The notes under the pieces were generated by a model that saw only the letters and a program-made list of their open reading frames with translations, had not been told where the DNA came from and did no database searches. DNA of 37,435 nucleotides from Nostoc sp. KVJ20 (lineage in GTDB: Bacteria; Cyanobacteriota; Cyanobacteriia; Cyanobacteriales; Nostocaceae), in assembly GCF_001712795.1 (NCBI RefSeq), contig NZ_KV757583.1, positions 1 to 37,435 of the forward strand, given 5' to 3'. Positions 1 through 9,809 of the stretch are shown here, piece by piece. Both the position numbers and the translations under genes were made by a program. Position 1 is the first letter of the stretch; each line of letters starts with the position of its first letter.

Positions 1-76
1 TTATTATTCTCCCCCTGCTCCCTCTGCTCCTCTGCTCCCCTGCTCCCTCTGCTCCCCTGCCTCCCCTGCTCACTCC
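1..76. repeat. short tandem repeat tract (CTCCCCTG-type)
   Basis: The first 76 bases are an imperfect array of 7-8-base units based on CTCCCCTG and CTCCCTCTG. Such tracts are typical of the spacers of Nostoc-type genomes. It lies just past the stop codon of the histidine kinase on the minus strand. No function is visible. Confidence 0.75.
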
Positions 77-1180
77 TCAACTCCCCGGTGGTGGACAAGC
101 TGGGAGTCGAAAACCAAATAGTGCGCCTCGTGGTGAGCGATTCTCTGCCCAAATTGTACCCCCATGAGCAGTAATAATTTGTCTGGTCAAATAAAGCCCT
201 AGCCCAGATCCGGAAACGTGGCGATCGCTATTTCCTTGATAAAATCTCTCAAATAAGTGGGGTAACTCTTTTTCGGTAATGCCGGAACCAGTATCGAGTA
301 TTTTTACCACTTGATCGCTAGAATAACCTTCAAATACTACTTCCACTTTACCGCCACGAGGGGTATGGTTAATGCCATTACTCAGGAGATTAGTAAAAAC
401 TCGCCCAAGTTGCAAAGAATCGCCATTTACCCAAAGAAAGCTCCGAAAATCTGATTCGCCATAGTGCAGAGAAATATAAACCTGGCGTGTTTTCGCTAGT
501 TCAGTCAGGGTAGCGATGATTTCCTCCGCCACAGTCACCAAGTTAACTGGTGATATCTGTAGTTTCAGCCCTTCAGTATCATTGCGGTATACGTCTAAAA
601 GTGTTTGGACTAATTGCAGTGTACTGCGATGACTACGAGCCATTGTTTGTAGGACTTTTGCTTGTATTGGTGTGATTTCACCAAATTGCTCATTTTGAAA
701 ATATTTCAGCGTTTCAATTGCTCCTAATAGGGGTGTTTTCAAATCATGCGTTAGGGTGGAAACAAAATCTTCACGCATGGTAGCTAGTTGTTCTTGGGAG
801 CGTAATTGTGCTTGGGTATAAGCGATCGCTTCTTCATTGCGGTGGTTGCGATCGCTTAACCAACCTGTTACCATCAACGCCAATACTGCAATCAGCCGAT
901 TTGCTAACGCTGGGAGATGAATCATTTCTCCTCCGGGGACAAGCAAATTCAACAATGTTAATCCTGTAGCGGCAAGAGTGATCCCCAATACTGCTTTCCG
1001 ATTCAATCGAGAATCTGCTAACAAAATCGTCCCTGTGTAGAGGTAGCCAAATACGTACTCAGGTGGTGTCAAATATTCCAAGACTATAACGATCGCAAAG
1101 GCGATCGCTATTAGCCCATATATCTCCCTACGTTCATTTATAGGTTCTTTCATAGTCAATAATCGACTTAACATCGTCAT
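77..1180 (-). CDS. membrane sensor histidine kinase
   Basis: This 367-residue protein is a membrane-bound sensor kinase. About four hydrophobic segments fill residues 20-108, with no large extracytoplasmic domain. A short coiled linker (115-135) follows, then the HisKA box with phospho-acceptor His145 in FVSTLTHDLKTPL. The ATPase domain has an N box (LGRVFTNLLSN, Asn264 and Asn268), G1 (DTGSG, from Asp296), F box (LFERFYQ) and G2 (GSGLGLYL). All catalytic motifs look intact. The compact four-helix input region resembles the membrane part of KdpD (inference). The gene is divergent from kdpA across 583 bases, and the kdp operon here encodes only a truncated KdpD, so this kinase may supply the missing transmitter. 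No response regulator is within view. ATG codons also occur at residues 3 and 10, so the exact start is open. Confidence 0.93.
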   Translation of the reverse strand: MTMLSRLLTMKEPINERREIYGLIAIAFAIVIVLEYLTPPEYVFGYLYTGTILLADSRLNRKAVLGITLAATGLTLLNLLVPGGEMIHLPALANRLIAVLALMVTGWLSDRNHRNEEAIAYTQAQLRSQEQLATMREDFVSTLTHDLKTPLLGAIETLKYFQNEQFGEITPIQAKVLQTMARSHRSTLQLVQTLLDVYRNDTEGLKLQISPVNLVTVAEEIIATLTELAKTRQVYISLHYGESDFRSFLWVNGDSLQLGRVFTNLLSNGINHTPRGGKVEVVFEGYSSDQVVKILDTGSGITEKELPHLFERFYQGNSDRHVSGSGLGLYLTRQIITAHGGTIWAENRSPRGALFGFRLPACPPPGS

Positions 1181-1763
1181 TTATGATTTACTAAAAAATC
1201 GTGACTATACAATCTGCATAACTATTTAATTCACCAATTATGATCTATCTGTAATCTATATCTGCAAACGCCAACTTTGAGAATTAACCCGAAAATTACG
1301 ATTATCCAGATGCAGGAAAGGTGAATGGGAACTGGGGACTGGGTATTTGCCTACAAGGAGTGGGGTACATACCACAATCTTCCTAATCCCTAATCCCATT
1401 AAGAAAATCCTCTAGGATATTTATATAGGACTCATATTTGATTTTTGAACAAAACTCAGTACACCTTTATTCTTTCTTCCCAGTCCCCAGTCCCCAATCC
1501 CCAGTCCCTTACCTCTACGAGTGATTCAGAAATCAAATCGGATTGCTATATTCTTTGAAAGTAGCAAACTTTGAAAATGTATTGTATAAACAAATAATCC
1601 TAACTAGTTGAGATAGATGAATTAAGAGTAAAAATTAAATATTCTTAACAAAAACTTTAACAAGTATCTGGAAAATAGTAATAACTGAAAATAGTAAATA
1701 CTTCAATCTGTTATTTCTAAGAATTGGCTTGCTAGCACTTAAATTTAATTTAGCGCAAGATAT
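1181..1763. other. divergent spacer, histidine kinase / kdpA
   Basis: This 583-base AT-rich spacer between divergent genes must hold both promoters. It contains a dispersed element with inverted ends (1424-1550, listed separately) that carries a run of CCCAGTC/CCCAATC repeats. I saw no clear operator or riboswitch, and no obvious Shine-Dalgarno sequence before kdpA. Confidence 0.6.
1424..1550 (+). mobile_element. MITE-like element, copy 1
   Basis: This 127-base element starts TATAGGACTCATATTTGATT and ends AATCGGATTGCTATA. The two ends are imperfect inverted repeats sharing the core ATTTGATTT-n-TGAA. The interior holds AAACTCAGTACACC and then a heptamer repeat tract (CCCAGTC type). Related copies lie at 23921-24042 (inverted) and 33373-33501. 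There is no coding capacity, so it is probably a non-autonomous element. Confidence 0.6.
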
Positions 1764-3449
1764 ATGGGACAAGGTTTTTTGCAAATTAGCTTAACGCTGT
1801 GTATTGTGATAGCAATCACTCCACTATTCGGAAAATACATAGCACGTGTCTTCTTGGGAGAAAGAACACTGCTTGATTTTTTAATGAACCCCATAGAGCG
1901 AAGTATGTTCGTACTTGCGGGTGTCCGGAGGAAGGATGATATGACAGGTTCGCAGTATATCCGGGCTGTACTTGTTACTAACCTTGTCATGGGGATTTCA
2001 GTATATTTTTTGATCTATTTTCAGAGAGTCTTACCCTGGAATCCAAACGGCTTCGGTGCGCCCACCTGGGATGTATTGCTACACACAACGATTTCATTTG
2101 TTACCAATACCGACCAGCAACATTATGCTGGTGAAACAACCTTGAGCTATTTTAGCCAGGTAGCGGCTTTAGGCTTTTTGATGTTCACCTCCGCAGCTAC
2201 CGGTTTATCTGTGGGAATTGCCTTTATTCGCGGGTTGACTGGTAGAAAGTTGGGTAACTTTTACGTCGATATCGTGCGTGGAATTACGCGAATATTGCTA
2301 CCGATTTCGATTATTGGCGCGATCGCCTTGCTTGTAGCAGGTGTACCACAAACATTAGCCAAGACTATGGATGTGACAACCTTAGAAGGCGGGACGCAAT
2401 ATCTTGCCAGAGGCCCGGTGGCATCCTTTGAAATGATCAAACTTTTGGGCGAGAACGGCGGAGGTTTTTTTGGCGTAAACTCAGCTCACCCCTTTGAAAA
2501 TCCTAATGGCGCTTCTAACTTGATAGAAATGATCGCCATGATTTCTATACCCGCCGCCTTGATTTACACCTACGGTATATTTGCTAACAACATCAAACAA
2601 GCTTGGCTACTTTTTTGGATGGTGTTTGTGATTTTTGTCGTTTTGGTGGGAGTGACAGCCGTGGGAGAACTGCAAGGTAATCCCCTGGTTAATAACGCCT
2701 TTGGATTAGAACAGCCCAATTTAGAGGGTAAAGAAGTTCGATTTGGCTGGTTACAAACGTCATTTTGGGCAGTGATGACTACCGCTACTATGTCTGGTGC
2801 GGTGAATGGGATGCATGATTCTTTGATGCCACCAGGATTATTTTCGACCCTCTTCAACTTGTTTATCCAGGTTATCTGGGGCGGTCAGGGAACTGGAACA
2901 GCTTACCTATTTATTTACTTAATTCTCACAGTGTTCCTAACTGGACTAATGGCAGGACGCACCCCAGAGTTTTTAGGACGCAAAATTGAGAAGCGGGAAA
3001 TCGTCCTTGCTAGCGTAGTGCTGTTAATTCATCCAATTCTAGTTTTGATTCCCAGTGCGATCGCCTTGGCTTATCCCATCTCCCTATCTGGAATTAGCAA
3101 CCCTGGCTATCACGGCATTTCCCAAGTAGTTTATGAATACGCCTCAGCAGCAGCAAATAATGGCTCCGGCTTAGAGGGGTTGCGAGATAACACCCTATGG
3201 TGGAACTTGAGTACTTTAGTTAGCTTAATAGGAGGACGCTACATTCCGATAATTGCCATTCTACTCTTAGCTGATGGCATGTCTCGCAAACAACCAGTCC
3301 CCGAAACCCCTGCTACCCTAAGAACAGATTCTCTGGTATTTACCGGTATCACGGCTGGAGTGACACTGGTTTTAGGAGTGTTAACTTTCTTTCCCGTTCT
3401 AGCTTTAGGCCCCATAGCAGAGGGTTTAAAACTAGCATCTGGCAGTTAG
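1764..3449 (+). CDS. kdpA: potassium-transporting ATPase K+-channel subunit KdpA
   Basis: KdpA is the K+-selective, channel-like subunit of the KdpFABC high-affinity uptake pump in the plasma membrane. The 561 residues match the usual size of about 560. The four selectivity-filter-like repeats are recognisable: [40 protein letters not shown] and [13 protein letters not shown], followed by the conserved [16 protein letters not shown] loop. Roughly ten membrane helices are evident. It is first in an operon with kdpB, a small kdpG-like gene, kdpC and a short kdpD. The gap to kdpB is unusually long (451 bases) and full of repeats. The start is the ATG in the context AAGATATATGGGACAAGG. It fits the N-terminus of the family, although no strong ribosome binding site is visible. 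Confidence 0.97.
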   Translation: MGQGFLQISLTLCIVIAITPLFGKYIARVFLGERTLLDFLMNPIERSMFVLAGVRRKDDMTGSQYIRAVLVTNLVMGISVYFLIYFQRVLPWNPNGFGAPTWDVLLHTTISFVTNTDQQHYAGETTLSYFSQVAALGFLMFTSAATGLSVGIAFIRGLTGRKLGNFYVDIVRGITRILLPISIIGAIALLVAGVPQTLAKTMDVTTLEGGTQYLARGPVASFEMIKLLGENGGGFFGVNSAHPFENPNGASNLIEMIAMISIPAALIYTYGIFANNIKQAWLLFWMVFVIFVVLVGVTAVGELQGNPLVNNAFGLEQPNLEGKEVRFGWLQTSFWAVMTTATMSGAVNGMHDSLMPPGLFSTLFNLFIQVIWGGQGTGTAYLFIYLILTVFLTGLMAGRTPEFLGRKIEKREIVLASVVLLIHPILVLIPSAIALAYPISLSGISNPGYHGISQVVYEYASAAANNGSGLEGLRDNTLWWNLSTLVSLIGGRYIPIIAILLLADGMSRKQPVPETPATLRTDSLVFTGITAGVTLVLGVLTFFPVLALGPIAEGLKLASGS

Positions 3450-3900
3450 AAAATTTATGAGTTATTAGTTATTAGTTTGCAATTAAGAGAATACCAAAAA
3501 ATAAATTATCCGGTTTCGTAGGAGAGCCAGCGCGTTGCGGTGTTAGCGATAACGTCATGCACCTTCATCAGATGGTGCATTAGGCATTCTACAGGTTGGA
3601 TCTTTTTTCATTGGAAGTTCCTAATAACTCCTAACTCTAAGCATGTCAAGGTAATGTGTAGCTTGAATTTCATATTCATTCAAACAAAATTTTCACTTGT
3701 TCTTTTAGAATTTTGAAAATTCCGACTTCAGAAGCTCAACTTCCAAGTTCTGAGCTAGTAATGAATACAAGACTCACCCTGGCAGCGCTACTCCTAACCT
3801 CCCACACCTCCCACACCCTCCACACTATGAGTGAGAAATCCGGGCTAACCCCTAACTCCTAACTCCTAACTTCTAACTCCTAACTTTATTTATTAATCCA
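3450..3900. other. repeat-filled gap within the kdp operon
   Basis: These 451 bases between kdpA and kdpB hold no convincing gene. They contain a hairpin (ATGCACC 3557-3563 with GGTGCAT 3574-3580) and a stretch at about 3770-3840 that reappears inverted at about 13852-13910 (shared CCTCCCACACC and TGAGTGAGAAATCC-type words). A run of CTAACTC heptamers (about 3846-3886) ends just before the kdpB start. Readthrough or a second promoter must bridge the gap if kdpABCD is co-transcribed. Confidence 0.65.
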
Positions 3901-5997
3901 GTGGCAACTAACTCCAAAGCTAGACGCCCAAATTCTCGTTCTGGCGATCGCCGCCAAGGACGTAAAAAGGCCAGGGCAAGTAATAAGTGGCTGTACTTAA
4001 GGGCAATTAGAGATGCTTTTGTCAAGCTCAACCCTAAGTATGCAATTAAAAATCCAGTGATGTTTGTGGTTTGGGTGGGGACAATCATCACCCTATTGCT
4101 GACAATCGATCCCAACCTATTTGGCCCAGCCCTGCAAAAGAACCCGCAACTTTTCAACGGTTTGTTATCGGGGATTTTATTCTTTACAGTTTGGTTTGCC
4201 AATTTTGCCGAAGCATTGGCAGAAGGACGGGGTAAAGCCCAAGCCGATGCCTTGCGGTTAACGAAATCAGAAACGATCGCTAAAAAACTTGCTCCCGACG
4301 GCACAATTAGTGAAGTTTCATCCACCAGTCTCAAACAGGGCGATACCATCTACGTCGTTGCTGGCGATATCATCCCCGCCGATGGCGAAGTAGTTATGGG
4401 TGTCGCCTCAGTGGATGAATCGGCAATTACTGGGGAATCTGCACCAGTATTAAAAGAATCAGGCTCCGACGTTTCTAGTTCCATCACTGGCGGGACGCGG
4501 ATTATCTCAGATGAACTAATTATCCGCATTACATCTGACCCAGGCAAAGGCTTTATTGACCGGATGATTGCCTTGGTGGAAGGGGCAGAACGGAGTAAAA
4601 CACCCAATGAAATTGCCCTGACAGTATTGCTGGCAGTTCTGAGCTTAGTATTTTTATTAGTCGTGGTAACTCTGCCCGCACTTGCATACTATGTCAATAG
4701 TCCAGTCAGCGTGCCAATTTTGATTGCCCTATTAGTGGCATTGATTCCTACAACCATTGGCGGCTTGCTAAGTACCATCGGCATTGCTGGTATGGATCGA
4801 GTTGCTCAATTTAACGTCATTGCTACTTCCGGACGAGCAGTTGAAGCATGTGGTGATGTCAACACTTTAATTCTCGATAAGACAGGTACAATTACCATCG
4901 GCAACCGTTTAGCGGAAGAATTTATTCCTATCAACGGTCATTCAATGTCGGAAATTGCTAATGTTGCCTGGGCGGCTAGTGTCTTTGACAATACACCAGA
5001 AGGTAAATCCATTGTCCGACTGGCAGAAAAGTTAGTAGCACGGTTTGATTTCGACTCCAGTCAGGCAGAAGCAGTCGATTTTTCTGCCAAAACACGCATG
5101 AGTGGTACTAATTTACCTGGTGGGTATGAGGCGAGGAAGGGAGCAGTAGAAGCCATTAAAGGATTTGTCCGTTCCCGCAACGGACGCGATACGCCAGAAT
5201 TAGATGCTGCCTATGAACGAGTTTCTCGCCTGGGAGGTACACCTTTAGCAGTTAGCCTCGATAACGAAATCTATGGAATTATTTATCTCAAAGATATAGT
5301 TAAACCTGGTATCCGCGATCGCTTTGAGCAACTGCGACGGATGGGAGTGAGTACGATCATGCTAACTGGCGATAACCGAATTACAGCTTCTGTCATTGCC
5401 AGAGAAGCTGGGGTTGATGACTTCATTGCCGAAGCCACACCAGAAGACAAAATCAGCGTCATTAAAAAGGAACAAGCAGCAGGCAAACTGGTTGCCATGA
5501 CAGGAGATGGGACTAATGATGCTCCAGCTTTAGCCCAAGCTAACGTCGGTGTTGCCATGAATACAGGAACGCAAGCTGCCAAAGAAGCCGCCAACATGGT
5601 CGATTTAGACTCCGATCCCACAAAGCTGATCGATATCATTAATATTGGCAAACAATTGTTGATTACTCGTGGAGCATTAACGACATTTTCTATCGCTAAT
5701 GATATTGCTAAATACTTTGCAATTATTCCAGTGATATTTGTCGCTGCTAACCTGCAAAGCTTGAATATTATGAATTTGACTAGCCCTAAATCTGCTGTAC
5801 TATCAGCGCTAATTTATAATGCTTTGATTATTCCTGCGTTGATTCCCTTGGCATTAAAGGGTGTGCGGTTTAGACCGCTGACAGCTAATCAGCTACTCCA
5901 ACGCAATATCTTAATTTACGGCTTAGGTGGTGTGATTGCACCGTTTATCGCTATTAAGCTGATCGATATACTGATTACAGTTATAGGCTTGGCTTAA
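3901..5997 (+). CDS. kdpB: potassium-transporting ATPase ATP-binding subunit KdpB
   Basis: KdpB is the P-type ATPase subunit that energises K+ uptake through KdpA. The 698 residues carry the actuator loop TGES (177-180), the phosphorylation motif DKTGT with Asp326, the ATP-binding KGA motif after [14 protein letters not shown] in the P domain, and the hinge [12 protein letters not shown] near residue 535. Hydrophobic helices lie at about 52-68, 88-103, 240-262, 270-290 and in the C-terminal 100 residues. The N-terminus is basic ([20 protein letters not shown]). The start is a GTG: the frame has an upstream stop at 3874-3876 and no ATG between, so GTG at 3901 is the only plausible initiator. 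It sits directly behind the CTAACTC repeat run, with no clear ribosome binding site. Confidence 0.96.
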   Translation: MATNSKARRPNSRSGDRRQGRKKARASNKWLYLRAIRDAFVKLNPKYAIKNPVMFVVWVGTIITLLLTIDPNLFGPALQKNPQLFNGLLSGILFFTVWFANFAEALAEGRGKAQADALRLTKSETIAKKLAPDGTISEVSSTSLKQGDTIYVVAGDIIPADGEVVMGVASVDESAITGESAPVLKESGSDVSSSITGGTRIISDELIIRITSDPGKGFIDRMIALVEGAERSKTPNEIALTVLLAVLSLVFLLVVVTLPALAYYVNSPVSVPILIALLVALIPTTIGGLLSTIGIAGMDRVAQFNVIATSGRAVEACGDVNTLILDKTGTITIGNRLAEEFIPINGHSMSEIANVAWAASVFDNTPEGKSIVRLAEKLVARFDFDSSQAEAVDFSAKTRMSGTNLPGGYEARKGAVEAIKGFVRSRNGRDTPELDAAYERVSRLGGTPLAVSLDNEIYGIIYLKDIVKPGIRDRFEQLRRMGVSTIMLTGDNRITASVIAREAGVDDFIAEATPEDKISVIKKEQAAGKLVAMTGDGTNDAPALAQANVGVAMNTGTQAAKEAANMVDLDSDPTKLIDIINIGKQLLITRGALTTFSIANDIAKYFAIIPVIFVAANLQSLNIMNLTSPKSAVLSALIYNALIIPALIPLALKGVRFRPLTANQLLQRNILIYGLGGVIAPFIAIKLIDILITVIGLA

Positions 5998-6136
5998 GGA
6001 CAGCAAAAGTCAAGACGCTGTGAAACTAGCACATCTTGAACAAAGTAAAATAATAAACATTTTTACTTTTACCTGTTGAGAGGGAGAACAAGAAGAATAT
6101 GAATAAACATCGTTTTCACTCAGCACTGCTTCGGCT

Positions 6137-6292
6137 ATGTCCTTTGTTTGGTCGCAATGGCATAAACAACACCTATCACTCGCTATTTTTATCCTGCTGT
6201 GCTTGAATGTGGTAACTGCCCCAGTTGTTTATGCTGTTGCTAACAGCACCCTGAAACGTTCTACTGCGTGGGCAAAAGAATTAAAAAATTAA
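6137..6292 (+). CDS. KdpG-like small membrane protein of the kdp operon
   Basis: This 51-residue ORF (MSFVWSQWHKQ...) lies between kdpB and kdpC. It has one hydrophobic segment (LSLAIFILLCLNVV, about residues 14-34) and a basic tail. A small gene called kdpG is described at this position in Anabaena kdp operons; in other bacteria the single-span KdpF is a small pump subunit. The assignment rests on position, size and the membrane segment. Oddly, the good ribosome binding site (GAGAGGGAG) stands before a different ATG at 6099, whose frame runs only 35 codons to 6206 and overlaps this ORF. Either initiation at 6137 is weak, or a small indel has broken a longer gene. It is separated from kdpC by 41 bases. 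Confidence 0.6.
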   Translation: MSFVWSQWHKQHLSLAIFILLCLNVVTAPVVYAVANSTLKRSTAWAKELKN

Positions 6293-6333
6293 AAATTAAA
6301 AATTAAATTCTAGGAGCAATTGGAAAAGTTTTT

Positions 6334-6933
6334 ATGGCTATTATTCGAGAAACCATCAGAGCAATTTTTATAACTCTAATGCTTTGGTTGTTGACTGCAA
6401 TTATCTATCCTCTGATAATCCTTGTAGTGGGTCAAGTCTTTTTGCCTTATCAAGCTAATGGCAGCATCATGCTGAATCTAAATAATGAACCCATTGGTTC
6501 GGCTTTGATTGGTCAGCTGTTCACATCTGAGCGATATTTCCATCCTCGTCCCAGTACTATTAGATATAGCCAAGGCAAAAGAGCTAGGCCAACTGGCATA
6601 TCTGGAGCTAGCAATCTCGCTGCTAGCAATCCAGAGCTACTAAAGCGGATTCTAGAACAGTCCAATCAATTGCGAGACGAAAATCTTCAACCAATCGCCG
6701 ATATAATTTATACCTCTGCTTCCGGTTTAGATCCACATATTTCCTTCAGAGCAGCACGGCAACAATTGACACGGGTTGCTGGTGCGCGGGGAGTAAAAGA
6801 AGATGAGATTCTACCTTTAATTAATAAGTATACTGATGGCAGATTTTTATGGATTTTTGGTGAGCCAGGGGTCAATGTTCTCCGATTGAATTATGCTCTT
6901 GACTTGCAAGATATTAATCGTCAGCAAAATTAA
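6334..6933 (+). CDS. kdpC: potassium-transporting ATPase subunit KdpC
   Basis: KdpC is the single-span accessory subunit of the Kdp pump, thought to help ATP binding by KdpB. The 199 residues include one N-terminal membrane helix (about 8-33), the family signature FTSERYFHPRPSTI (residues 63-76), SGASNLAASNP, and SASGLDPHISFRAARQQLTRVA. The C-terminal part contains EPGVNVLRLNYALD. All are characteristic of the family, and the length is normal. AGGAG occurs at about 6312, some 17 bases before the ATG, so it is a weakly placed ribosome binding site. The short kdpD follows after 81 bases. Confidence 0.96.
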   Translation: MAIIRETIRAIFITLMLWLLTAIIYPLIILVVGQVFLPYQANGSIMLNLNNEPIGSALIGQLFTSERYFHPRPSTIRYSQGKRARPTGISGASNLAASNPELLKRILEQSNQLRDENLQPIADIIYTSASGLDPHISFRAARQQLTRVAGARGVKEDEILPLINKYTDGRFLWIFGEPGVNVLRLNYALDLQDINRQQN

Positions 6934-7014
6934 TAAAAGTGAATGGGGCATTGGGCATAGGTAAAGTGCCGTTTTCTGATGAAATAGGATTGCCATACAA
7001 ATACCAAGAATGAA

Positions 7015-8172
7015 ATGTCAGACAATAGTAATGCTAGTTCTGCTGGCACTGCACCTTTAAATTCTGGAAGTTACTCGCTTTATCCGGCACGACGACGGGG
7101 AAAGCATAAAATATTTATTGGCATGGCTCCTGGGGTAGGTAAAACTTACCGAATGCTGGAAGAGGGACATGCACTCAAACAGGAAGGAATTGATGTCGTT
7201 GTTGGGCTTTTAGAAACTCACGGACGGAAAGAGACGGCTGAAAAAGCAGAGGGACTGGAGATTTTACCCCGTAAGCAATATCCTCGCGGTGAGTTGACGC
7301 TAACGGATATGGATACAGATGCTATTTTAAAGCGATCGCCTCAATTAGTCTTAATTGATGAACTTGCTCATACCAATGTCCCTGGTTCCCCACGTGAAAA
7401 ACGCTACGAAGATGTAGAAGTAGTTTTAGCAGCAGGTATTGATGTCTACTCCACAATGAATGTCCAACATTTGGAAAGTCTTAATGACTTAGTAGCCAGA
7501 ATTACAAGCGTGATAGTCCGTGAGCGTGTTCCTGATAGGATTCTGGATGATGCAGACGAAATAGTAGTAGTGGATGTCACACCGGAAACACTGCAAGAAC
7601 GGTTGTTAGAAGGAAAGATTTATGAATCGCAAAAAATTCAACAATCCCTCGATAACTTTTTCCAACGCCGTAACCTGATTGCTTTGCGGGAGTTGGCTTT
7701 GCGGGAAGTAGCAGACAACGTGGAAGAAAATGCGATCGCCACTATCCCCAACGGGCAATTTTGTAATATTCACGAGCGGGTTTTGGTGTGTGTATCCACC
7801 TATCCCAATTCAGTGCAACTGTTGCGCCGGGGTGCGAGACTGGCTAACTATATGAACGCGCCACTTTATACCTTATTCGTTGCCGATCCAGAACGTTTCC
7901 TTAGCAAAGAGGAAAGCTTACACATCCACACATGTGAGAAACTCTGTAAAGAATTTGAAGGTACTTTCATTCGTGTTACCAACGGTAACATAGCTAATGC
8001 GATCGCAGAAGTCGCCGAGAAATATCGGATTACCCAAATTGTAATTGGAGAGAGTCAGCGATCGCGCTGGCAAATGCTCATAAAAGGATCTTTGACGCAA
8101 AAATTAGTGCGCTTGCTCAAAAATATCGATTTACATATTATTGCCAGCGAAAAAATGGTTTCACCCAAATAA
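7015..8172 (+). CDS. kdpD: truncated KdpD: sensor N-domain plus USP domain only
   Basis: The 385 residues correspond to only the cytoplasmic N-terminal part of KdpD. Present are the KdpD domain with Walker A GMAPGVGKT (36-44), the Walker B-like LVLIDELAHTNVPGS segment (about 110-124) and STMNVQHLESLND, followed by a universal-stress-protein-like domain (about 250-380: RVLVCVSTYPNSVQLL, VIGESQRSRW). The four membrane helices, GAF region, HisKA and ATPase domains of full-length KdpD are absent. Anabaena is known to have such a short KdpD; a chimera of it with the E. coli C-terminal half has been reported to activate kdp expression in E. coli. It therefore probably senses or modulates but cannot autophosphorylate on its own. 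No kdpE is in the window. It is convergent with the carotenoid oxygenase gene, four bases away. Confidence 0.93.
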   Translation: MSDNSNASSAGTAPLNSGSYSLYPARRRGKHKIFIGMAPGVGKTYRMLEEGHALKQEGIDVVVGLLETHGRKETAEKAEGLEILPRKQYPRGELTLTDMDTDAILKRSPQLVLIDELAHTNVPGSPREKRYEDVEVVLAAGIDVYSTMNVQHLESLNDLVARITSVIVRERVPDRILDDADEIVVVDVTPETLQERLLEGKIYESQKIQQSLDNFFQRRNLIALRELALREVADNVEENAIATIPNGQFCNIHERVLVCVSTYPNSVQLLRRGARLANYMNAPLYTLFVADPERFLSKEESLHIHTCEKLCKEFEGTFIRVTNGNIANAIAEVAEKYRITQIVIGESQRSRWQMLIKGSLTQKLVRLLKNIDLHIIASEKMVSPK

Positions 8173-8176
8173 GGAA

Positions 8177-9676
8177 TCAAATTTCCCCAAAAACCTCAGA
8201 AGTAAAGCTCCCATGCAGACCATAGGGGATATGATGTTTCAAATTTAGTCGCGCGATCGCTCCTTTAGAGAAATCACTAGCATCCAAAATTACCAAATCT
8301 GAGCGGTGATGGGTAGCATCATAAACCAAAGCTAATACCCAACCATCATCTTCCTTTTCGGAACCTGGGCGCGGGACAAAAATCGGTTCACCCACAAAAC
8401 CACGGGGTGCAGCACTCCATATTTGTCTTTCTCCAGACTCTAAATCAATTTTCAGCAATGCTTGTAAGGGAGCATTACCAGTCTCAGCATGAGCCGCACC
8501 TATATATAGATATCGATAAAGATGTCCTACATTCGCCGGATGTATGCTAGGAAATTCACAACAGCGGCCATCAATCAATTCCCGTCGGACTGTTCCATTC
8601 TTGAGATTCAGATAAAATCGCCAAAGTTGTCCAGGTGAAAGCGCCTCAAAATCAACGTCCCGAAAATCGCTTTTAGGTTCCACTTCTGGCAAATCTTGAT
8701 AGCAAATGGAGTCAATCAAAACTTCCTCTCCCACTTCAAAAGCATTAACGTGGTGGAAGACGAAACCCGATTGAGTTTCCAGAATTTTCATCTCTTCTTG
8801 CCCTTCTTTAGGGAAGCGGGGAATAATTAGAATTTGAGTAGGCTGATTTTGCTGAAATTTAATACATTCTCCTGCCGCACGTATTCCCAAGGCGAAAGGT
8901 ATGGGATTGAAGGTGACAGGATTTTGAAAGAATATACAGTAATTGGGAGTAATTACGAAATCGTGAATAAAACAGAAACCTGGAACCTTATGAGCGTGCC
9001 GTCTGATAATTTCACCGGTTGGGTTTAGCTCAAAAATAGTAATTGTGGTAGATAATCCTGGCTTAATTGAGAAATTTACCAGGCAAGATGCACCTCCATC
9101 TTGATCGCAATTTTTTTCCAAACGGGGATGTGCAGCGAAAGCTTCACCTGCTGACAAAACACCATTAAAATATTCATTCCCCAAGGTTTCAAGAGTGTAG
9201 GGATCGAGGCGATGTGCTTCAGATCCTTCCCAGAGTGCTAGCAGTTTACCACCCCAATGGATAACATTTGTATTAGCAATATTTTTGAGTTTAAAGTCAA
9301 ATATATTAGCTAGCCAACCACCAGGTTTTTGAGTACCAAAAGTACCGCGATAGAGAATTTTTCCCGCCTTTTGCTCTGCCAAATAGCCAGTTGTACGGAC
9401 AAAGCGGTTGCGAAAATGGGCACGACCATTAGTAAAGGTAATTTTGCTAATCATCCCGTCCCCATCAAATGGGTGATGAAGAGATTGCCCATTCACATCC
9501 AGTAAACCAGGGCCATTTCTAAACAGCGTACCTTGTAATTCTGTAGGAATTTGCCCTTCTATATCATCAATCCAATAATCAAATTCTTGGGTGAGAGATT
9601 GATATCCTCCTTGCCAGTCTGCACGGGTGTAGGATTTTTCTGTAACTAAGCTCTCTTGACTTTTAAAACTCTGCAT
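8177..9676 (-). CDS. carotenoid (apocarotenoid) cleavage oxygenase, RPE65 family
   Basis: This is a non-haem Fe(II) dioxygenase that cleaves carotenoids or apocarotenals. The 499 residues carry four iron-binding histidines in family contexts: His183 (AFAAHPR), His238 (FCFIHDF), His308 or His309 (FVFHHVNAFE) and His488 (YGLHGSF). The N-terminal signature is TLFRNGPGL...HHPFDGDGMI. The positions of the first two match those I recall for the Synechocystis apocarotenoid-15,15'-oxygenase, suggesting a retinal-forming enzyme (inference). The length is typical. It is followed upstream by the FBT-type transporter gene on the same strand, 133 bases away. It may be monocistronic. The product remains uncertain because substrate choice cannot be read from motifs alone. 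Confidence 0.94.
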   Translation of the reverse strand: MQSFKSQESLVTEKSYTRADWQGGYQSLTQEFDYWIDDIEGQIPTELQGTLFRNGPGLLDVNGQSLHHPFDGDGMISKITFTNGRAHFRNRFVRTTGYLAEQKAGKILYRGTFGTQKPGGWLANIFDFKLKNIANTNVIHWGGKLLALWEGSEAHRLDPYTLETLGNEYFNGVLSAGEAFAAHPRLEKNCDQDGGASCLVNFSIKPGLSTTITIFELNPTGEIIRRHAHKVPGFCFIHDFVITPNYCIFFQNPVTFNPIPFALGIRAAGECIKFQQNQPTQILIIPRFPKEGQEEMKILETQSGFVFHHVNAFEVGEEVLIDSICYQDLPEVEPKSDFRDVDFEALSPGQLWRFYLNLKNGTVRRELIDGRCCEFPSIHPANVGHLYRYLYIGAAHAETGNAPLQALLKIDLESGERQIWSAAPRGFVGEPIFVPRPGSEKEDDGWVLALVYDATHHRSDLVILDASDFSKGAIARLNLKHHIPYGLHGSFTSEVFGEI

Positions 9677-9809
9677 ATACTTGGTTTATTATTGTTATCT
9701 TGAACAAAAAGATGTAGCTGCTAAAATTAAGTTATTTGCAACTTTACGCCGCCAGTTACTACAACAGCAAAGCAGTAGACTGGCTTGAATTTGCATGAGA
9801 TTTCTTACA

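Noticed and set aside
3846..3886. CTAACTC and other heptamer arrays considered as CRISPR
   Set aside because: Units are 7 bases without spacers; they are short tandem repeats, and no cas genes are in the window.
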